64,000 nucleotides of DNA from CBDEVH01 sp965243565 (GCA_965243565.1 OZ251571.1:1426001-1490000); one strand, 5' to 3'; numbered from the stretch's first letter, positions 28,229 to 38,049 are shown. Notes: generated from the letters alone by a model not told the origin. Translations and numbers: made by a program.

Positions 28229-28239
28229 AGGGAATAGTA

Positions 28240-29400
28240 ATGGATATACATGAATATCAGGCAAAAGAAATATTAAGCAATTATGGCCTTCCGATGGCAC
28301 CCGGTGGGATTGCCTATAGCCCTGAACAGGCGGGCTATCGTGCCCTTGAAATCGGCGGACAAGGGTTTATTGTTAAAGCACAAGTTCATTCTGGTGGTCG
28401 CGGTAAGGCGGGAGGCGTGCAATTGTGTCAAGATGATAGAGAAGTTAGAACTGTCGCAACCAGTCTGTTAGGCTCAATGTTAAAAACACATCAATCGGGC
28501 GCTAAGGGTAAGCTGGTACAGCGTTTATATATTGAGCAAGCCACCGAAATAATGCAAGAAATTTACTTAGGTTTTGTACTTGACCGTAAAACAGAGCGGG
28601 TGATGATTGTGGCCTCGGCTGAGGGTGGCATGGATATTGAAGAGCTGTCCGAAAAAAAACCTGAAGCCATTATCAGCTTGGCGATTGATGCGGCAACTGG
28701 AATAAAGCCTTTTCATGCAAGAAAAATCGCCTATGATTTGGGCATGAATGATAATGTCAGAGAAATGAGCGACATCATACTCAACTGCTATCGGGCGTTT
28801 TACGATTTAGATGCCGAATTACTAGAAATCAATCCGCTGGTTTTAACAACAAACAATAGGTTACTGGCACTAGATGCCAAAATGACCTTTGACGAAAATG
28901 CATTGTTTCGGCACAGCGAAATTGCCGAGTTAAGAGACAAGTCACAAGAAGATGCACGAGAAAGCTACGCTGCCGATAGAGGATTAAGCTATGTCGGTTT
29001 AGACGGAAACATCGGCTGTATTATTAATGGTGCTGGTTTGGCGATGGCATCAATGGATATGATTAAATTGGTTAATGGTGAACCGGCTAATTTTTTGGAT
29101 ATTGGCGGTGGTGCTTCACCTGATCGTGTTCGTATGGCATTTCAGGCTGTATTACAAGATGAAAATGTTGAGGTTATTTTGATTAATATTTTTGCGGGCA
29201 TTAATCGTTGCGATTGGGTTGCCGAAGGTATTATTCAGGCATATACCAAACTCGATATCACGCTGCCAGTGGTTGTGCGATTGTCAGGAACGCATGTTGA
29301 AAAAGGAATGGAAATTTTAAACAACAGCGGATTGCCGTTAATCGTCGCAAATTCATTAGCAGATGCTGCCACAAAAGCAGTCAACTGCATAAAAAGTTAA
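28240..29400 (+). CDS. mtkA: Malate--CoA ligase (malate thiokinase) beta subunit
   Basis: 386 residues of the succinyl-CoA synthetase beta fold. MDIHEYQAKEILSNYGLPM start, ATP-grasp region with KAQVHSGGRGKAGGV, ELLEINPLVLT, DAKMTFDENALFRH, INGAGLAMASMDMIKL and FLDIGGGA. By sequence alone it could be sucC; position between mcl and a serine-glyoxylate aminotransferase supports malate as substrate. Operon spacing is 11 bases upstream and 14 downstream. Confidence 0.9.
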   Translation: MDIHEYQAKEILSNYGLPMAPGGIAYSPEQAGYRALEIGGQGFIVKAQVHSGGRGKAGGVQLCQDDREVRTVATSLLGSMLKTHQSGAKGKLVQRLYIEQATEIMQEIYLGFVLDRKTERVMIVASAEGGMDIEELSEKKPEAIISLAIDAATGIKPFHARKIAYDLGMNDNVREMSDIILNCYRAFYDLDAELLEINPLVLTTNNRLLALDAKMTFDENALFRHSEIAELRDKSQEDARESYAADRGLSYVGLDGNIGCIINGAGLAMASMDMIKLVNGEPANFLDIGGGASPDRVRMAFQAVLQDENVEVILINIFAGINRCDWVAEGIIQAYTKLDITLPVVVRLSGTHVEKGMEILNNSGLPLIVANSLADAATKAVNCIKS

Positions 29401-29414
29401 AGGGTATAAATAAC

Positions 29415-30311
29415 ATGTCAATTTTAGTAGACGAAAAATCTAAAATATTAGTACAGGGAATTACCGGACGAATCGGGCTTTTTCATGCAAAAGAAATGCG
29501 CGATTACGGAAGCAATATTGTCGGGGGGGTAACGCCGGGCAAAGGCGGTACAACCATTGATGGGTTTCCTGTATTTAACTCGGTTTCCGAAGCCACCAAC
29601 AAAACAGGTGCAGACACCAGCGTTATTTTTGTACCGGGACCATTTGCCGCCGACTCCATTATGGAAGCTGCCGAATATGGCATTCGCTACTGTGTTTGCA
29701 TAACCGATGGCATTCCTGCATTGGATATGGTGCGCGTAAAACGTTTTATGCGGCGATTTAAATACGAAGACCGAATGTTACTAACTGGACCTAATTGTGC
29801 GGGCACAATTAGCCCGGGAGAAGCATTGGTAGGCATTATGCCGGGGCATATTTACAAGCGTGGTCGGGTTGGCGTTGTATCACGCTCAGGAACATTGGGC
29901 TATGAAGCAGCAGAACAAATGAAAAGCTTGGATATCGGAATTTCAACAAGCGTGGGAATAGGGGGCGACCCCATTAATGGAGCTTCGTTTAAAGACATAT
30001 TGATTTATTTTAATCAAGACAAAGAAACCGATATGGTATTAATGATTGGTGAAATTGGCGGACCACAAGAAACAGAAGCGGCACACTATATTAAAACAGA
30101 GATGAAAAAACCTGTGGTTAGCTACATAGCAGGATTAAGTGCGCCCAAAGGCAGACGCATGGGACATGCTGGGGCAATCGTATCCACCGTAGGCGAATCC
30201 GCTGCAGAAAAAATCAGTGTATTGGAAGCAGCAGGCGTAACCATTGCACCAAATCCTTCATCTTTTGGTGAAACCGTACAACAAGTTCTTCGGGAGAATA
30301 ATTTATTATGA
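29415..30311 (+). CDS. mtkB: Malate--CoA ligase (malate thiokinase) alpha subunit
   Basis: 298 residues, SucD-like. CoA-binding Rossmann part: VQGITGRIGLFHAKEM and VGGVTPGKGG; middle TGPNCAGTISPGE; phosphohistidine loop GHAGAIVS near residue 253. Pairs with mtkA to form malyl-CoA from malate, CoA and ATP. Its TGA stop overlaps the start of the next gene (ATGA at 30308), so expression is coupled. Confidence 0.91.
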   Translation: MSILVDEKSKILVQGITGRIGLFHAKEMRDYGSNIVGGVTPGKGGTTIDGFPVFNSVSEATNKTGADTSVIFVPGPFAADSIMEAAEYGIRYCVCITDGIPALDMVRVKRFMRRFKYEDRMLLTGPNCAGTISPGEALVGIMPGHIYKRGRVGVVSRSGTLGYEAAEQMKSLDIGISTSVGIGGDPINGASFKDILIYFNQDKETDMVLMIGEIGGPQETEAAHYIKTEMKKPVVSYIAGLSAPKGRRMGHAGAIVSTVGESAAEKISVLEAAGVTIAPNPSSFGETVQQVLRENNLL

Positions 30312-31426
30312 CAATCACTTCTTTTTACCCCCCACAACGGACACTAATGGGACCGGGTCCATCCAATGTTTATCCCAGCGTATTACAATCTTTATCAAAA
30401 CCCACCGTTGGTCATTTAGACCCAACATTCATACAGCTAATGGATGAGGTCAAGCAATTACTACAGTACGCATTTCAAACAAAAAACGTATTAACCAGTG
30501 CAATATCAGCACCCGGTTCGGCAGGAATGGAATCTTGTTTTGTTAATCTGGTTGAACCCGGCGATACAGTGATTGTCTGTATTAATGGAGTATTCGGTAC
30601 AAGAATGTTGGAAAATGTCATTCGCTGCGGGGCAACGCCCGTTGTTGTTAACGACAGCTGGGGAACAGCGGTTGACCCACAAAAAGTAGAAGATGCACTA
30701 AAAGCAAATCCCAATGCTAATCTGCTCGCATTTGTTCATGCAGAAACATCAACCGGTGCGCGCAGTGATGCACAAACACTGTGTCAGTTGGCAAAACAAT
30801 ATGATTGTCTTAGTTTGGTTGATGCAGTAACATCACTGGCAGGCATTCCATTATTGGTTGATGAATGGGGCATTGATGCAATTTACTCCGGAACTCAAAA
30901 ATGCTTGTCCTGCGTGCCGGGGCTATCGCCCGTATCCTTTAGCGAACGCGCTTTTGAAAGAATAAAAAATCGCAAAAGTAAAATACAAAGCTGGTTTTTA
31001 GACCAAACGCTGATGATGGGCTATTGGTCGGGAGAGGGAAAGCGTAGTTATCACCACACCGCCCCCGTTAATTCAATATACGCTCTACACGAAGCGTTGG
31101 TATTATTACAAAACGAAACCCTAGAAAAATCTTGGCAACGGCATTACGACAACCATTTAATCCTGCGTGCAGGACTGGAAAAAATGGGCATTGAATATAT
31201 TGTTGACGAAGCACATCGCCTACCGCAGCTCAACTCAGTCAAAATACCAGACGGTGTGAACGATGCTAAAGTACGCAGCCAACTACTAGAAGAATACAAC
31301 TTAGAAATTGGCGCGGGCTTAGGTGAATTTGCCGGCAAAGCGTGGCGTATTGGATTGATGGGTGCATCAAGCAATAAAGCGTCCATATCACTTTGCTTAA
31401 ACGCTTTGTCTTCTACCTTAAAATAA
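30308..31426 (+). CDS. sgaA: Serine--glyoxylate aminotransferase
   Basis: 372 residues, class V PLP aminotransferase. Motifs: MGPGPSNVYPSVL at the N-terminus, SAPGSAGMESC (phosphate-binding), VHAETSTGA, LVDAVTSLAG and the PLP lysine in YSGTQKCLSCVPG. Converts serine plus glyoxylate to hydroxypyruvate plus glycine in the serine cycle. An alanine-glyoxylate role is possible from sequence, but the mcl-mtkAB operon favours the serine-cycle reaction. Last gene of the operon, followed by a strong hairpin. Confidence 0.9.
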   Translation: MTITSFYPPQRTLMGPGPSNVYPSVLQSLSKPTVGHLDPTFIQLMDEVKQLLQYAFQTKNVLTSAISAPGSAGMESCFVNLVEPGDTVIVCINGVFGTRMLENVIRCGATPVVVNDSWGTAVDPQKVEDALKANPNANLLAFVHAETSTGARSDAQTLCQLAKQYDCLSLVDAVTSLAGIPLLVDEWGIDAIYSGTQKCLSCVPGLSPVSFSERAFERIKNRKSKIQSWFLDQTLMMGYWSGEGKRSYHHTAPVNSIYALHEALVLLQNETLEKSWQRHYDNHLILRAGLEKMGIEYIVDEAHRLPQLNSVKIPDGVNDAKVRSQLLEEYNLEIGAGLGEFAGKAWRIGLMGASSNKASISLCLNALSSTLK

Positions 31427-31448
31427 CCAATTAAATCGTTTGTAAGTT

Positions 31449-31479
31449 AGTATGCGATGGCGTAAAGGCATCGCATACT
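31449..31479 (+). terminator. Hairpin at the end of the serine-cycle operon
   Basis: AGTATGCGATG and CATCGCATACT form a perfect 11-bp stem with a 9-base loop, 22 bases after the sgaA stop. It lacks a strong T-tract, so it may be a terminator or an mRNA 3'-end stabiliser. The rest of 31480-31765 is AT-rich and presumably contains the promoter of the Na/Pi gene. Confidence 0.65.
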
Positions 31480-31765
31480 CTGTTGGTCTGTGACTAAAAT
31501 AATTTACTGTTACCGATATTAACAAGTAAGATAGTTATTAGTCTCTTTTTTTATCTGCATTTTGTTATATGGGGTAACTATATCAATCCATATAACACTT
31601 GTCTATGGTATTTAAAAGTAAAAAATTATACGTAAAAACACGATTGGTTCAAAAATATAGTGTGCTAACATACTAAAAATACTGAATTAGTATTTTCAAA
31701 ATAACCAATACTTAACTCGCCATAACCAAAGGCAAAATCGTGCTGGTCATTGGATTAAATTAAAA

Positions 31766-33478
31766 ATGGACAGCGGAACTTTATTATTATTACAGCTCGC
31801 CGGTAGCGTCGCCATGCTACTGTGGGGGCTAAACATGCTCAGTGCCGCTATATCCAAACAATTTGGCTGGCGGCTCAAACGCCTTGCTAGTGCCGCCGGC
31901 AACCGTCGCATCCCCATTTTTGGTAGTGGTATTGTGTTGGGGGGTAGTTTTCAATCTAGCACCGCCGCCATTTTATTGGGCGGTCAGATGGTGGCACAAG
32001 GCACACTCAACACCGCACAAGGTTTGGCACTCGCCCTTGGGGCAGATGTTGGTGCAACACTAGCAGCACAATTACTCGGCTGGAATCTCGTCGCACTAAC
32101 GCCGCCGCTGTTACTCATCGCCTACCTCATCAACCGACTCGGCAAGCACGACAGCACCCGTCAAATCTCACACATCTTGTTTGGTATTGCACTAATCATC
32201 CTTGCTTTGCAGATGGTTTTTCATGCTACCGAACCCTTACGACAATCAGAAATCACTCGGCTGATATTAACCGCTATTGCCGACAAACCATTAATATTAA
32301 TAATCATCGCTGCACTATTAACATTTATATGCCATTCTGCATTGGCAGTCGTATTGATAGTCGTCGCACTCGTTAGCAATGCAACCATCGAACCAATCAC
32401 CGCCTTTTGGTTAATACTCGGAGTCAACGCCGGTGGCGGCTTACCCGCCGTATTGGCAGGTTGGAGTGAAGGGGCTGCAATGCGGCGTATTGTTGTCGGC
32501 AATGCACTGTTTCGCTTATTAGGCGTGATATTCATCGCACCATTTGCCTTGTACATAGAAGCATTCATGGCAAACACTTTCTCGCCTGCACGTTCGGTCG
32601 TGCATTTTCATACCTTTATTAATTTAGCGATGAGTATCCCCCTGCTATTACTCACAGTAGCAGCCGCCCGCTGGTTAGAACAACTGCTAAAAACATTAGA
32701 CAGTGAAAACAAATGGAAGCGGCTACGTTACTTGGGCGGACACAACACGGGCGACAGTAGCAACAAGCAACAACGCACTGCCCCCCTGCAACTTGCTCAT
32801 GCCATACGCGAAACATTGAACATGGGAGATTTAGTCGCCCGCATGTTAGATTACTGTGCGCGCTTGTTTAAAAAGGATGATTCCACCACCCGCACCGAAA
32901 TAAGTGAGTTAGACGATGCCGTCGACTACCTTAACCGCGAAATCAAACTATTCACTACCAACCTAGACGAATCGACCATGAACGATGAAGACAAAAGGCG
33001 GTCGAATTTGGTGTTGTCCACCATCACTCATTTGGAACACATTGGCGATATTATTGATAACGGCATTCGCAGAGTACTCAAACGGATGCAACAACGGCGC
33101 GTGCGTTTTTCCGAAGACGGCATTAGCGAAATACGCGACATATACGACATCGTACGACAAGACCTAAACGCCACCCTCGGCTTGCTTGTTTCACCCGACC
33201 CACGCGTTGCTCATGAGCAACATCAGTTGCGATTACATCTAGCGAATCGTTGTCAACATACTTTTGAAAGCCACCTTATGCGGTTGCGTCGTGGGCGTAG
33301 CGAAAGCATAGAAAGCAGCTCGATGCACTTGGATTTAGTACGCGACTTAAAACGCATCAGCGATCACATCGCCGCCATTGCCGATAGTATTCTCACTATA
33401 TCAACACCCACCGATACGCCTCCAAACACATCAAACCATGACAAGCAGAAAACCTCATACAGTATGCCGCGTGATTAA
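31766..33478 (+). CDS. Na/Pi cotransporter family protein with PhoU-like domain
   Basis: 570 residues. The membrane half has two inverted repeats: LLWGLNMLSAAI, GGSFQSSTAAILL (QSS motif), LALALGADVGAT, then FICHSALAVVLIVV and LILGVNAGGGLPAV. After residue 350 a soluble PhoU-like helical domain follows (EISELDDAVDYLNREI, TITHLEHIGDIIDN, DLKRISDHIAAIAD). Such proteins are thought to move phosphate with sodium; the second repeat has HSA rather than QSS, so transport details may differ. No pst or pho genes nearby. Confidence 0.88.
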   Translation: MDSGTLLLLQLAGSVAMLLWGLNMLSAAISKQFGWRLKRLASAAGNRRIPIFGSGIVLGGSFQSSTAAILLGGQMVAQGTLNTAQGLALALGADVGATLAAQLLGWNLVALTPPLLLIAYLINRLGKHDSTRQISHILFGIALIILALQMVFHATEPLRQSEITRLILTAIADKPLILIIIAALLTFICHSALAVVLIVVALVSNATIEPITAFWLILGVNAGGGLPAVLAGWSEGAAMRRIVVGNALFRLLGVIFIAPFALYIEAFMANTFSPARSVVHFHTFINLAMSIPLLLLTVAAARWLEQLLKTLDSENKWKRLRYLGGHNTGDSSNKQQRTAPLQLAHAIRETLNMGDLVARMLDYCARLFKKDDSTTRTEISELDDAVDYLNREIKLFTTNLDESTMNDEDKRRSNLVLSTITHLEHIGDIIDNGIRRVLKRMQQRRVRFSEDGISEIRDIYDIVRQDLNATLGLLVSPDPRVAHEQHQLRLHLANRCQHTFESHLMRLRRGRSESIESSSMHLDLVRDLKRISDHIAAIADSILTISTPTDTPPNTSNHDKQKTSYSMPRD

Positions 33479-33527
33479 TAATGTTGGACTCTGTTTTCTT
33501 CTTCCCCATCGCCATTAAAAACGCGGT

Positions 33528-33659
33528 ATGTGTGCATTGTTAAACGCTCCTGCAAAGTCAATTATCGCGGGCGGAATTGGTGGCTTTTGTGCTGTTACTA
33601 CTTACACCATTGTACTCTTCGCCATCGGCGTAATGTTAATTATCAGTAGTACTAAGTAA
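33528..33659 (+). CDS. Small hydrophobic ORF (doubtful)
   Basis: 43 residues with one membrane-like helix (YTIVLFAIGVMLII). No clear ribosome-binding site. Its 3' end overlaps an oppositely oriented small ORF by 24 bases. Could be a remnant; I do not recognise it. Confidence 0.2.
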   Translation: MCALLNAPAKSIIAGGIGGFCAVTTYTIVLFAIGVMLIISSTK

Positions 33660-33815
33660 ATCAGGAATCAATGTGCATAAATCTGCATAAGAATACCGCT
33701 CAATCGTGCGGTCATGCAGAACAACCGCTAACTCGCTACCGTTCCATTCCAAACTATCATAATGCTCGGTTGTCGTTTTGAAAAAACGATGAATTTTGTC
33801 ATATTGTTCTTGCAT
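33636..33815 (-). CDS. Small acidic hypothetical protein, 59 residues
   Basis: ATG 33815 is preceded by a good ribosome-binding site (AGAGG, 9 bases upstream) and reads MQEQYDKIHRFF...LEWNGSELAVVLHDRTIERY, ending at TAA 33636. Soluble, acidic, with normal amino-acid composition, which is why I think it is real. Not recognised. It belongs to a 730-base stretch that otherwise holds only fragments. Confidence 0.45.
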   Translation of the reverse strand: MQEQYDKIHRFFKTTTEHYDSLEWNGSELAVVLHDRTIERYSYADLCTLIPDLLSTTDN

Positions 33816-33908
33816 AAATTGCCTCTTCTATTTTCCCTTTAGTGTTACAACAAACTAGGATACATTATAGTAATACCAATCCTAAAAATTTAATAAAAAA
33901 CTAATATT

Positions 33909-34027
33909 CTATTGTCGTGTGTTTTCAATTTCTTTTATTTCCATTACTCAATCTCCGATTGTTGCTTTATTCTTAGTAATTCGTTGTTGCTGCCTTCTTT
34001 GGTTTTGGTGGCGGGCTTTTTTGACAT
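33909..34027 (-). CDS. Two tiny coupled ORFs (27 and 11 codons), probable gene remnants
   Basis: 34027-33944 reads MSKKPATKTKEGSNNELLRI... and ends TAA, overlapping ATG 33944 (TAATG), which starts an 11-residue ORF to 33909. The Lys/Thr-rich N-terminus looks like the start of a longer protein. Best seen as debris of a lost gene; no function assigned. The flanks (33816-33908, 34028-34207) show only AT-rich sequence and a short direct repeat ATGTAGCCA. Confidence 0.25.
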
Positions 34028-34207
34028 GGTTATGTGATTTTACGCTATTATAGAGTCCCCTAGCTCCATTCCATAAATACGGTTATCAATGTAGCCAGAT
34101 GTAGCCATTAATGCCGTGATTGATAGTGTAATTTTTTATGTGTGTCTCTTATTCATACAATGATGAATTATAATCACCGATAATAATCGCCAATGAATAT
34201 ATAAATA

Positions 34208-34747
34208 ATGAACAACCTAGATAACGCCCCCGACTCCAGCGTAGATTTATTATCTACTCCTTTACAAGAATCTGATTTTAAATTGGCTTCTCGGCTTTGT
34301 AGATTCACAGCAGCGATTATAGATACGATAATATGGGGTTGCTTGACTTTTTTATATATGACTATATTTTTTCCATCGGAAGGTTTCTATGAAATGGAGG
34401 CTGCAATGGAGGGTCTCGATGACGTAACTATTTTTCTATTTAATGCCTTAGTGATTGGTTCTTTTTTCGCAATCAGTTTTTATCCATTAAAAACACGAGG
34501 GCAAACTTGGGGAATGAAGCTTTTGGGTGTTCAAGTCGTTTCGGTAATTGATAATAAAATCATACCGTTTTGGAAGTACGTGGTTTTTCGAGACTTACCA
34601 TTTACCCTATTGGGATACATACCCGTCATTGGATTGATACTCTATTTGGTGAATCTCCTATTTATATATAGAAAAGATAGAAGGTGTCTGCACGATTTCA
34701 TAGCCAAAACGCGCGTCATTACTTATAAGCCGCATCCAATCTCTTAG
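34208..34747 (+). CDS. RDD-family membrane protein
   Basis: 179 residues. ASRLCRFTAAIIDTIIWG matches the RDD motif (R, then two D). About four helices are visible, including FFAISFYPLKTRGQTWGMKLLGVQVV, a hallmark of the family, and FIYRKDRRCLHDFIAKTRVI at the C-terminus. Function unclear; some RDD proteins have been linked to ion antiport. Stands alone on the plus strand. Confidence 0.85.
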   Translation: MNNLDNAPDSSVDLLSTPLQESDFKLASRLCRFTAAIIDTIIWGCLTFLYMTIFFPSEGFYEMEAAMEGLDDVTIFLFNALVIGSFFAISFYPLKTRGQTWGMKLLGVQVVSVIDNKIIPFWKYVVFRDLPFTLLGYIPVIGLILYLVNLLFIYRKDRRCLHDFIAKTRVITYKPHPIS

Positions 34748-34824
34748 ATTGCCCCAAATCTTTATTGATTCAATGGATAAGCTGGATAGACTCTAGTGCA
34801 GGAAAAGCAAGATGGTTTTTGCTA

Positions 34825-35982
34825 TTAAATAACTTCGATTAAAAGTTGACGCATATTTTCTTCGGTTAAAATAATTGGATTACCGCCACTGCTAGGGTCT
34901 GCTAATGCTAGTTTTATAAGTTGGTCCAAACGATTGTTGTCCACACCTAATTCGCTTAGTTTATTGGGGATTGCCAGTTGCTGACGCAGTGCCATAATAT
35001 GCTGATAAAACCCGTCAAAGCCGCCATTAATACCGAGATAAGCGGCAGCGGATTTTACGCGTGATTCTATAGCAGGGCGATTTAAACGCATGACTGCTGG
35101 CAATACCACGGCGTTGGTTATGCCATGGTGCGTGTTATATAGCGCACCGACAGAATGCGATATTGAATGCGTTGCACCTAATCCTTTTTGAAAAGCAACA
35201 GCACCCATTGCGGCAGCACTCATCATATTTGCCCTTGCCAATAGATTGTCTGCTTGTGCATAGGCATGGGGTAGATTAGTTAGTGCGAGTTGCATGCCTT
35301 CTAAGGCGATGCCTTGACTCATTGGGTGGTAGTGTGGGGAGGAATATGCCTCAAAACAGTGAATAAAAGCGTCCATTCCGGTGCCAGCGGTAATTAACGG
35401 CGGCATTCCTACCGTAAGTTCGGCATCGCATATCACTATACTGGGCAGAATTTTAGGGTGAAATATTATTTTTTTTACGTGTTTGACAGAGTCACTTAAT
35501 ACACCAGCACGCCCGACTTCAGAGCCTGTGCCAGCAGTGGTAGGGACTGCAATTATAGGAGCGATGGTGTCGTTGTTTGCACGTGTCCACCAATCACCGA
35601 TGTCTTCAAAATCCCAAATCGAGCGCGTTTGCCCTTGTTGAAAGGCGATGAGCTTGCCTAAATCCAAGGCACTACCACCACCAAATGCAATGACACCGTC
35701 ATGACCGCGCTGCCGATAACTGGCTACACCTTCATTTAAATTGATTTCAGTTGGGTTTATATCGACTTGTGAAAAAACAGATGTTTCAACGCCATGTTCC
35801 TCAAGTACGGACAGTGCTTTTTGGGCAATGGGGAGTGTAATAATTGATTTATCGGTTACGAATAACGGGTTTGTCATGCCGGCTTCGCCACAGGCTTTGG
35901 CAAGTTCGGCAATCCGCCCAACACCAAACCAGATGGTTGTAGGGTAAGACCAATTTGCAACTGGTAATAGTGTGTTTTGCAT
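34825..35982 (-). CDS. Iron-containing alcohol dehydrogenase
   Basis: 385 residues, group III ADH. NAD-binding GGGSALDLGK near residue 96, VPTTAGTGSEVGR, metal ligands in DAELT, AGTGMDAFIHCFEAY and ATHSISHSVGALYNTHHG. Substrate cannot be inferred; the aldehyde dehydrogenase 5 bases upstream suggests an alcohol-aldehyde-acid route. Second gene of a two-gene operon. Confidence 0.92.
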   Translation of the reverse strand: MQNTLLPVANWSYPTTIWFGVGRIAELAKACGEAGMTNPLFVTDKSIITLPIAQKALSVLEEHGVETSVFSQVDINPTEINLNEGVASYRQRGHDGVIAFGGGSALDLGKLIAFQQGQTRSIWDFEDIGDWWTRANNDTIAPIIAVPTTAGTGSEVGRAGVLSDSVKHVKKIIFHPKILPSIVICDAELTVGMPPLITAGTGMDAFIHCFEAYSSPHYHPMSQGIALEGMQLALTNLPHAYAQADNLLARANMMSAAAMGAVAFQKGLGATHSISHSVGALYNTHHGITNAVVLPAVMRLNRPAIESRVKSAAAYLGINGGFDGFYQHIMALRQQLAIPNKLSELGVDNNRLDQLIKLALADPSSGGNPIILTEENMRQLLIEVI

Positions 35983-35987
35983 TGTTA

Positions 35988-37370
35988 TTATCCTGTTTTC
36001 TTTTTTAAATGAAATGACATCGGGCGCGTTAGTTGATGATAACCAATAATGGATAATGCCCCACCGCGCCCGGTGTTTTTACAGCCTGTCCAACACAGTG
36101 CTGGATCAACATAATCTGCTCGATTCATAAATACCGTGCCTGTTTGTAATTGCTTGCCTATGGTCATGGCACGATCGACATCGTTTGTCCACAGCGATGC
36201 GGTTAGTCCATAGTCGCAATCGTTCATATAAGCAATTGCTTGGGCATCGTTTTTTACTTTCATTAGGCAGACTACTGGTGCAAATGATTCTTCTTGCATG
36301 ATTCGCATGTTTGAGGTGACTTGGGTAAGTAATTGCGGTGCAAGATACGCACCACCGTCATCGCCTACTTGGTTGCGAACATGACAAACCGCACCTTGTG
36401 CCACCGCTTCTTTAATTTGTCCACGGGCATGATTGGCAAAGCGTGTGGCTGCCATTGGTCCCAATGTGGTTTCGTTATCAAGCGGATTGCCCAAGCGGTA
36501 TTGTTCGCACAGTGCTGTCATTTGTTCGAGTACTGTATCAAAATGATGGGCGGCGATATACACCCGTTCTATGCCACAACAGCATTGTCCTGAGTTATAC
36601 ATAGCGGCATCGGTAACGGTTGCCACTGCTGCGTTAATATCGGCATCGTCCATAATGTAGGCGGGGTCTTTGCCGCCTAGTTCTAAACCCAATGCTGTAA
36701 ATGTACCAGCGGCGGCTTGTTCTATTGCTTTTCCACCTGCTACCGAGCCGGTAAAATTAACAAAATTAAATGCTTTGTTTGCAATAAGCTCGGTTGCCAT
36801 ATCATGCGTTAAAAATACATTTTGTATAATATCGGCAGGAATACCCGCACTGACAAACGCTTTTACCAACCGTTCTCCTGCCAGCAATGTTTGTGTGGCA
36901 GGTTTTAAAATAACCGCATTGCCAGCAATTAATGCGGGTGCGATGTTATTAATGGCGGTAAGATAAGGGTAGTTCCACGGTGCAATGACGAGTACAAGCC
37001 CTTGTGGCATACGCAATATATGGCGTTGAAATTCATCGCTTGATTCAACAACAAACGGTGCCAATGCTTGTTCGGCAATTTCTGCCATATACAAAGTACG
37101 TTCCAAAACTCCGCCAAATTCGCCACCATAACGAATGGGTCGCCCCATCATCCATGCTAGTTCTTCTGCGGCTTCGTCTTGTTGTTCACACAAAAATCGA
37201 ATGCCTTCTTTTACCAATGCCACTCGCGCAGCCAGTGGCATTGCCGCCCATTGATGTTGGGCAGCAGTGGCACGCACTAACCCTGCCATTGCTTGTTCTT
37301 TGGTTAATACCTCCCGCTCGGCAAAAACCGAACCGTCCACAGGAGAGATGCAACGCAAGCTATTAGCCAT
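35988..37370 (-). CDS. NAD(P)-dependent aldehyde dehydrogenase
   Basis: 460 residues. APWNYPYLTAINNIAPALIAGN, NFTGSVAGGKAIE (cofactor loop), catalytic Glu in LELGGKDPAYI and catalytic Cys in NSGQCCCGIERVYI. Slightly shorter than most family members (480-500). Upstream gene of the pair with the iron-type alcohol dehydrogenase; both probably act on one amine- or diol-derived aldehyde. ATG 37370. Confidence 0.93.
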   Translation of the reverse strand: MANSLRCISPVDGSVFAEREVLTKEQAMAGLVRATAAQHQWAAMPLAARVALVKEGIRFLCEQQDEAAEELAWMMGRPIRYGGEFGGVLERTLYMAEIAEQALAPFVVESSDEFQRHILRMPQGLVLVIAPWNYPYLTAINNIAPALIAGNAVILKPATQTLLAGERLVKAFVSAGIPADIIQNVFLTHDMATELIANKAFNFVNFTGSVAGGKAIEQAAAGTFTALGLELGGKDPAYIMDDADINAAVATVTDAAMYNSGQCCCGIERVYIAAHHFDTVLEQMTALCEQYRLGNPLDNETTLGPMAATRFANHARGQIKEAVAQGAVCHVRNQVGDDGGAYLAPQLLTQVTSNMRIMQEESFAPVVCLMKVKNDAQAIAYMNDCDYGLTASLWTNDVDRAMTIGKQLQTGTVFMNRADYVDPALCWTGCKNTGRGGALSIIGYHQLTRPMSFHLKKKTG

Positions 37371-37437
37371 GTTTATTTTAATCCTTTTTTGTGAAATTTA
37401 TTATTAATTTGATTGTAATTTTCTTGCAACAGCCCAT

Positions 37438-38049
37438 TTATACGACAATAAAATCAATATAATGAACGAGTATTTTATCAGCAAATTCTTCGTTTTTTGG
37501 TAGGTAAGGACGCGGCTCGGACACCCGTAATTGTTCAATTTTATTGGCGGCTGTTAATGCATTAAGCACGCTTTGTACGTCACGGTCCATAAATAAATCA
37601 GTGCGTTGCGTAAAAATAATTGGTCCTTGTGGTTTTACAATTCGGCAAAATTCTTGTAAGGTATTGGCGGTATCAGGCAGATAGGTAGAAACGCCGACGC
37701 TAATTAACGCATCGTATTGATCGTTTTTTAACGGAAAAGGAAATGATTGCAGATCAACACATTTGATATTGTTATAGACTTTTACATCTTTTGCCAATTT
37801 TAATGATTCCTCTGAAATATCAATGCCATCAATTGTGTTAAAGCCGACGGCACGCAATGCTATCCCAGTTTTGCCAGTGCCACACCCAGCATCTAAAACA
37901 CTCGCTTCTAGCGGTAGATTTTTTGCCAACATAGATGCCACTTTTTCAGGTGCGTCATATTGCCACTGCGATGTTATTGTATTGTAATCATTAGAAAATT
38001 GATCGTAATATTCTGCAATGGACTTGCTATGCAACGCAATGTCTTTCAA
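37438..38049 (-). CDS. Class I SAM-dependent methyltransferase
   Basis: 203 residues. Motif I VLDAGCGTGKTGIAL near residue 50, acidic GIDISEESLKLA, and YDALISVGVSTYLPD. The N-terminus AEYYDQFSNDYNT and overall form resemble the WBSCR27-like group; target unknown. The start is uncertain: a TTG at 38049 is used here, but a strong GGAGG site lies about 40 bases upstream with no ATG at proper distance, so a rare start or small indel in an 8-A run (38066-38075) is possible. Confidence 0.8.
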   Translation of the reverse strand: MKDIALHSKSIAEYYDQFSNDYNTITSQWQYDAPEKVASMLAKNLPLEASVLDAGCGTGKTGIALRAVGFNTIDGIDISEESLKLAKDVKVYNNIKCVDLQSFPFPLKNDQYDALISVGVSTYLPDTANTLQEFCRIVKPQGPIIFTQRTDLFMDRDVQSVLNALTAANKIEQLRVSEPRPYLPKNEEFADKILVHYIDFIVV

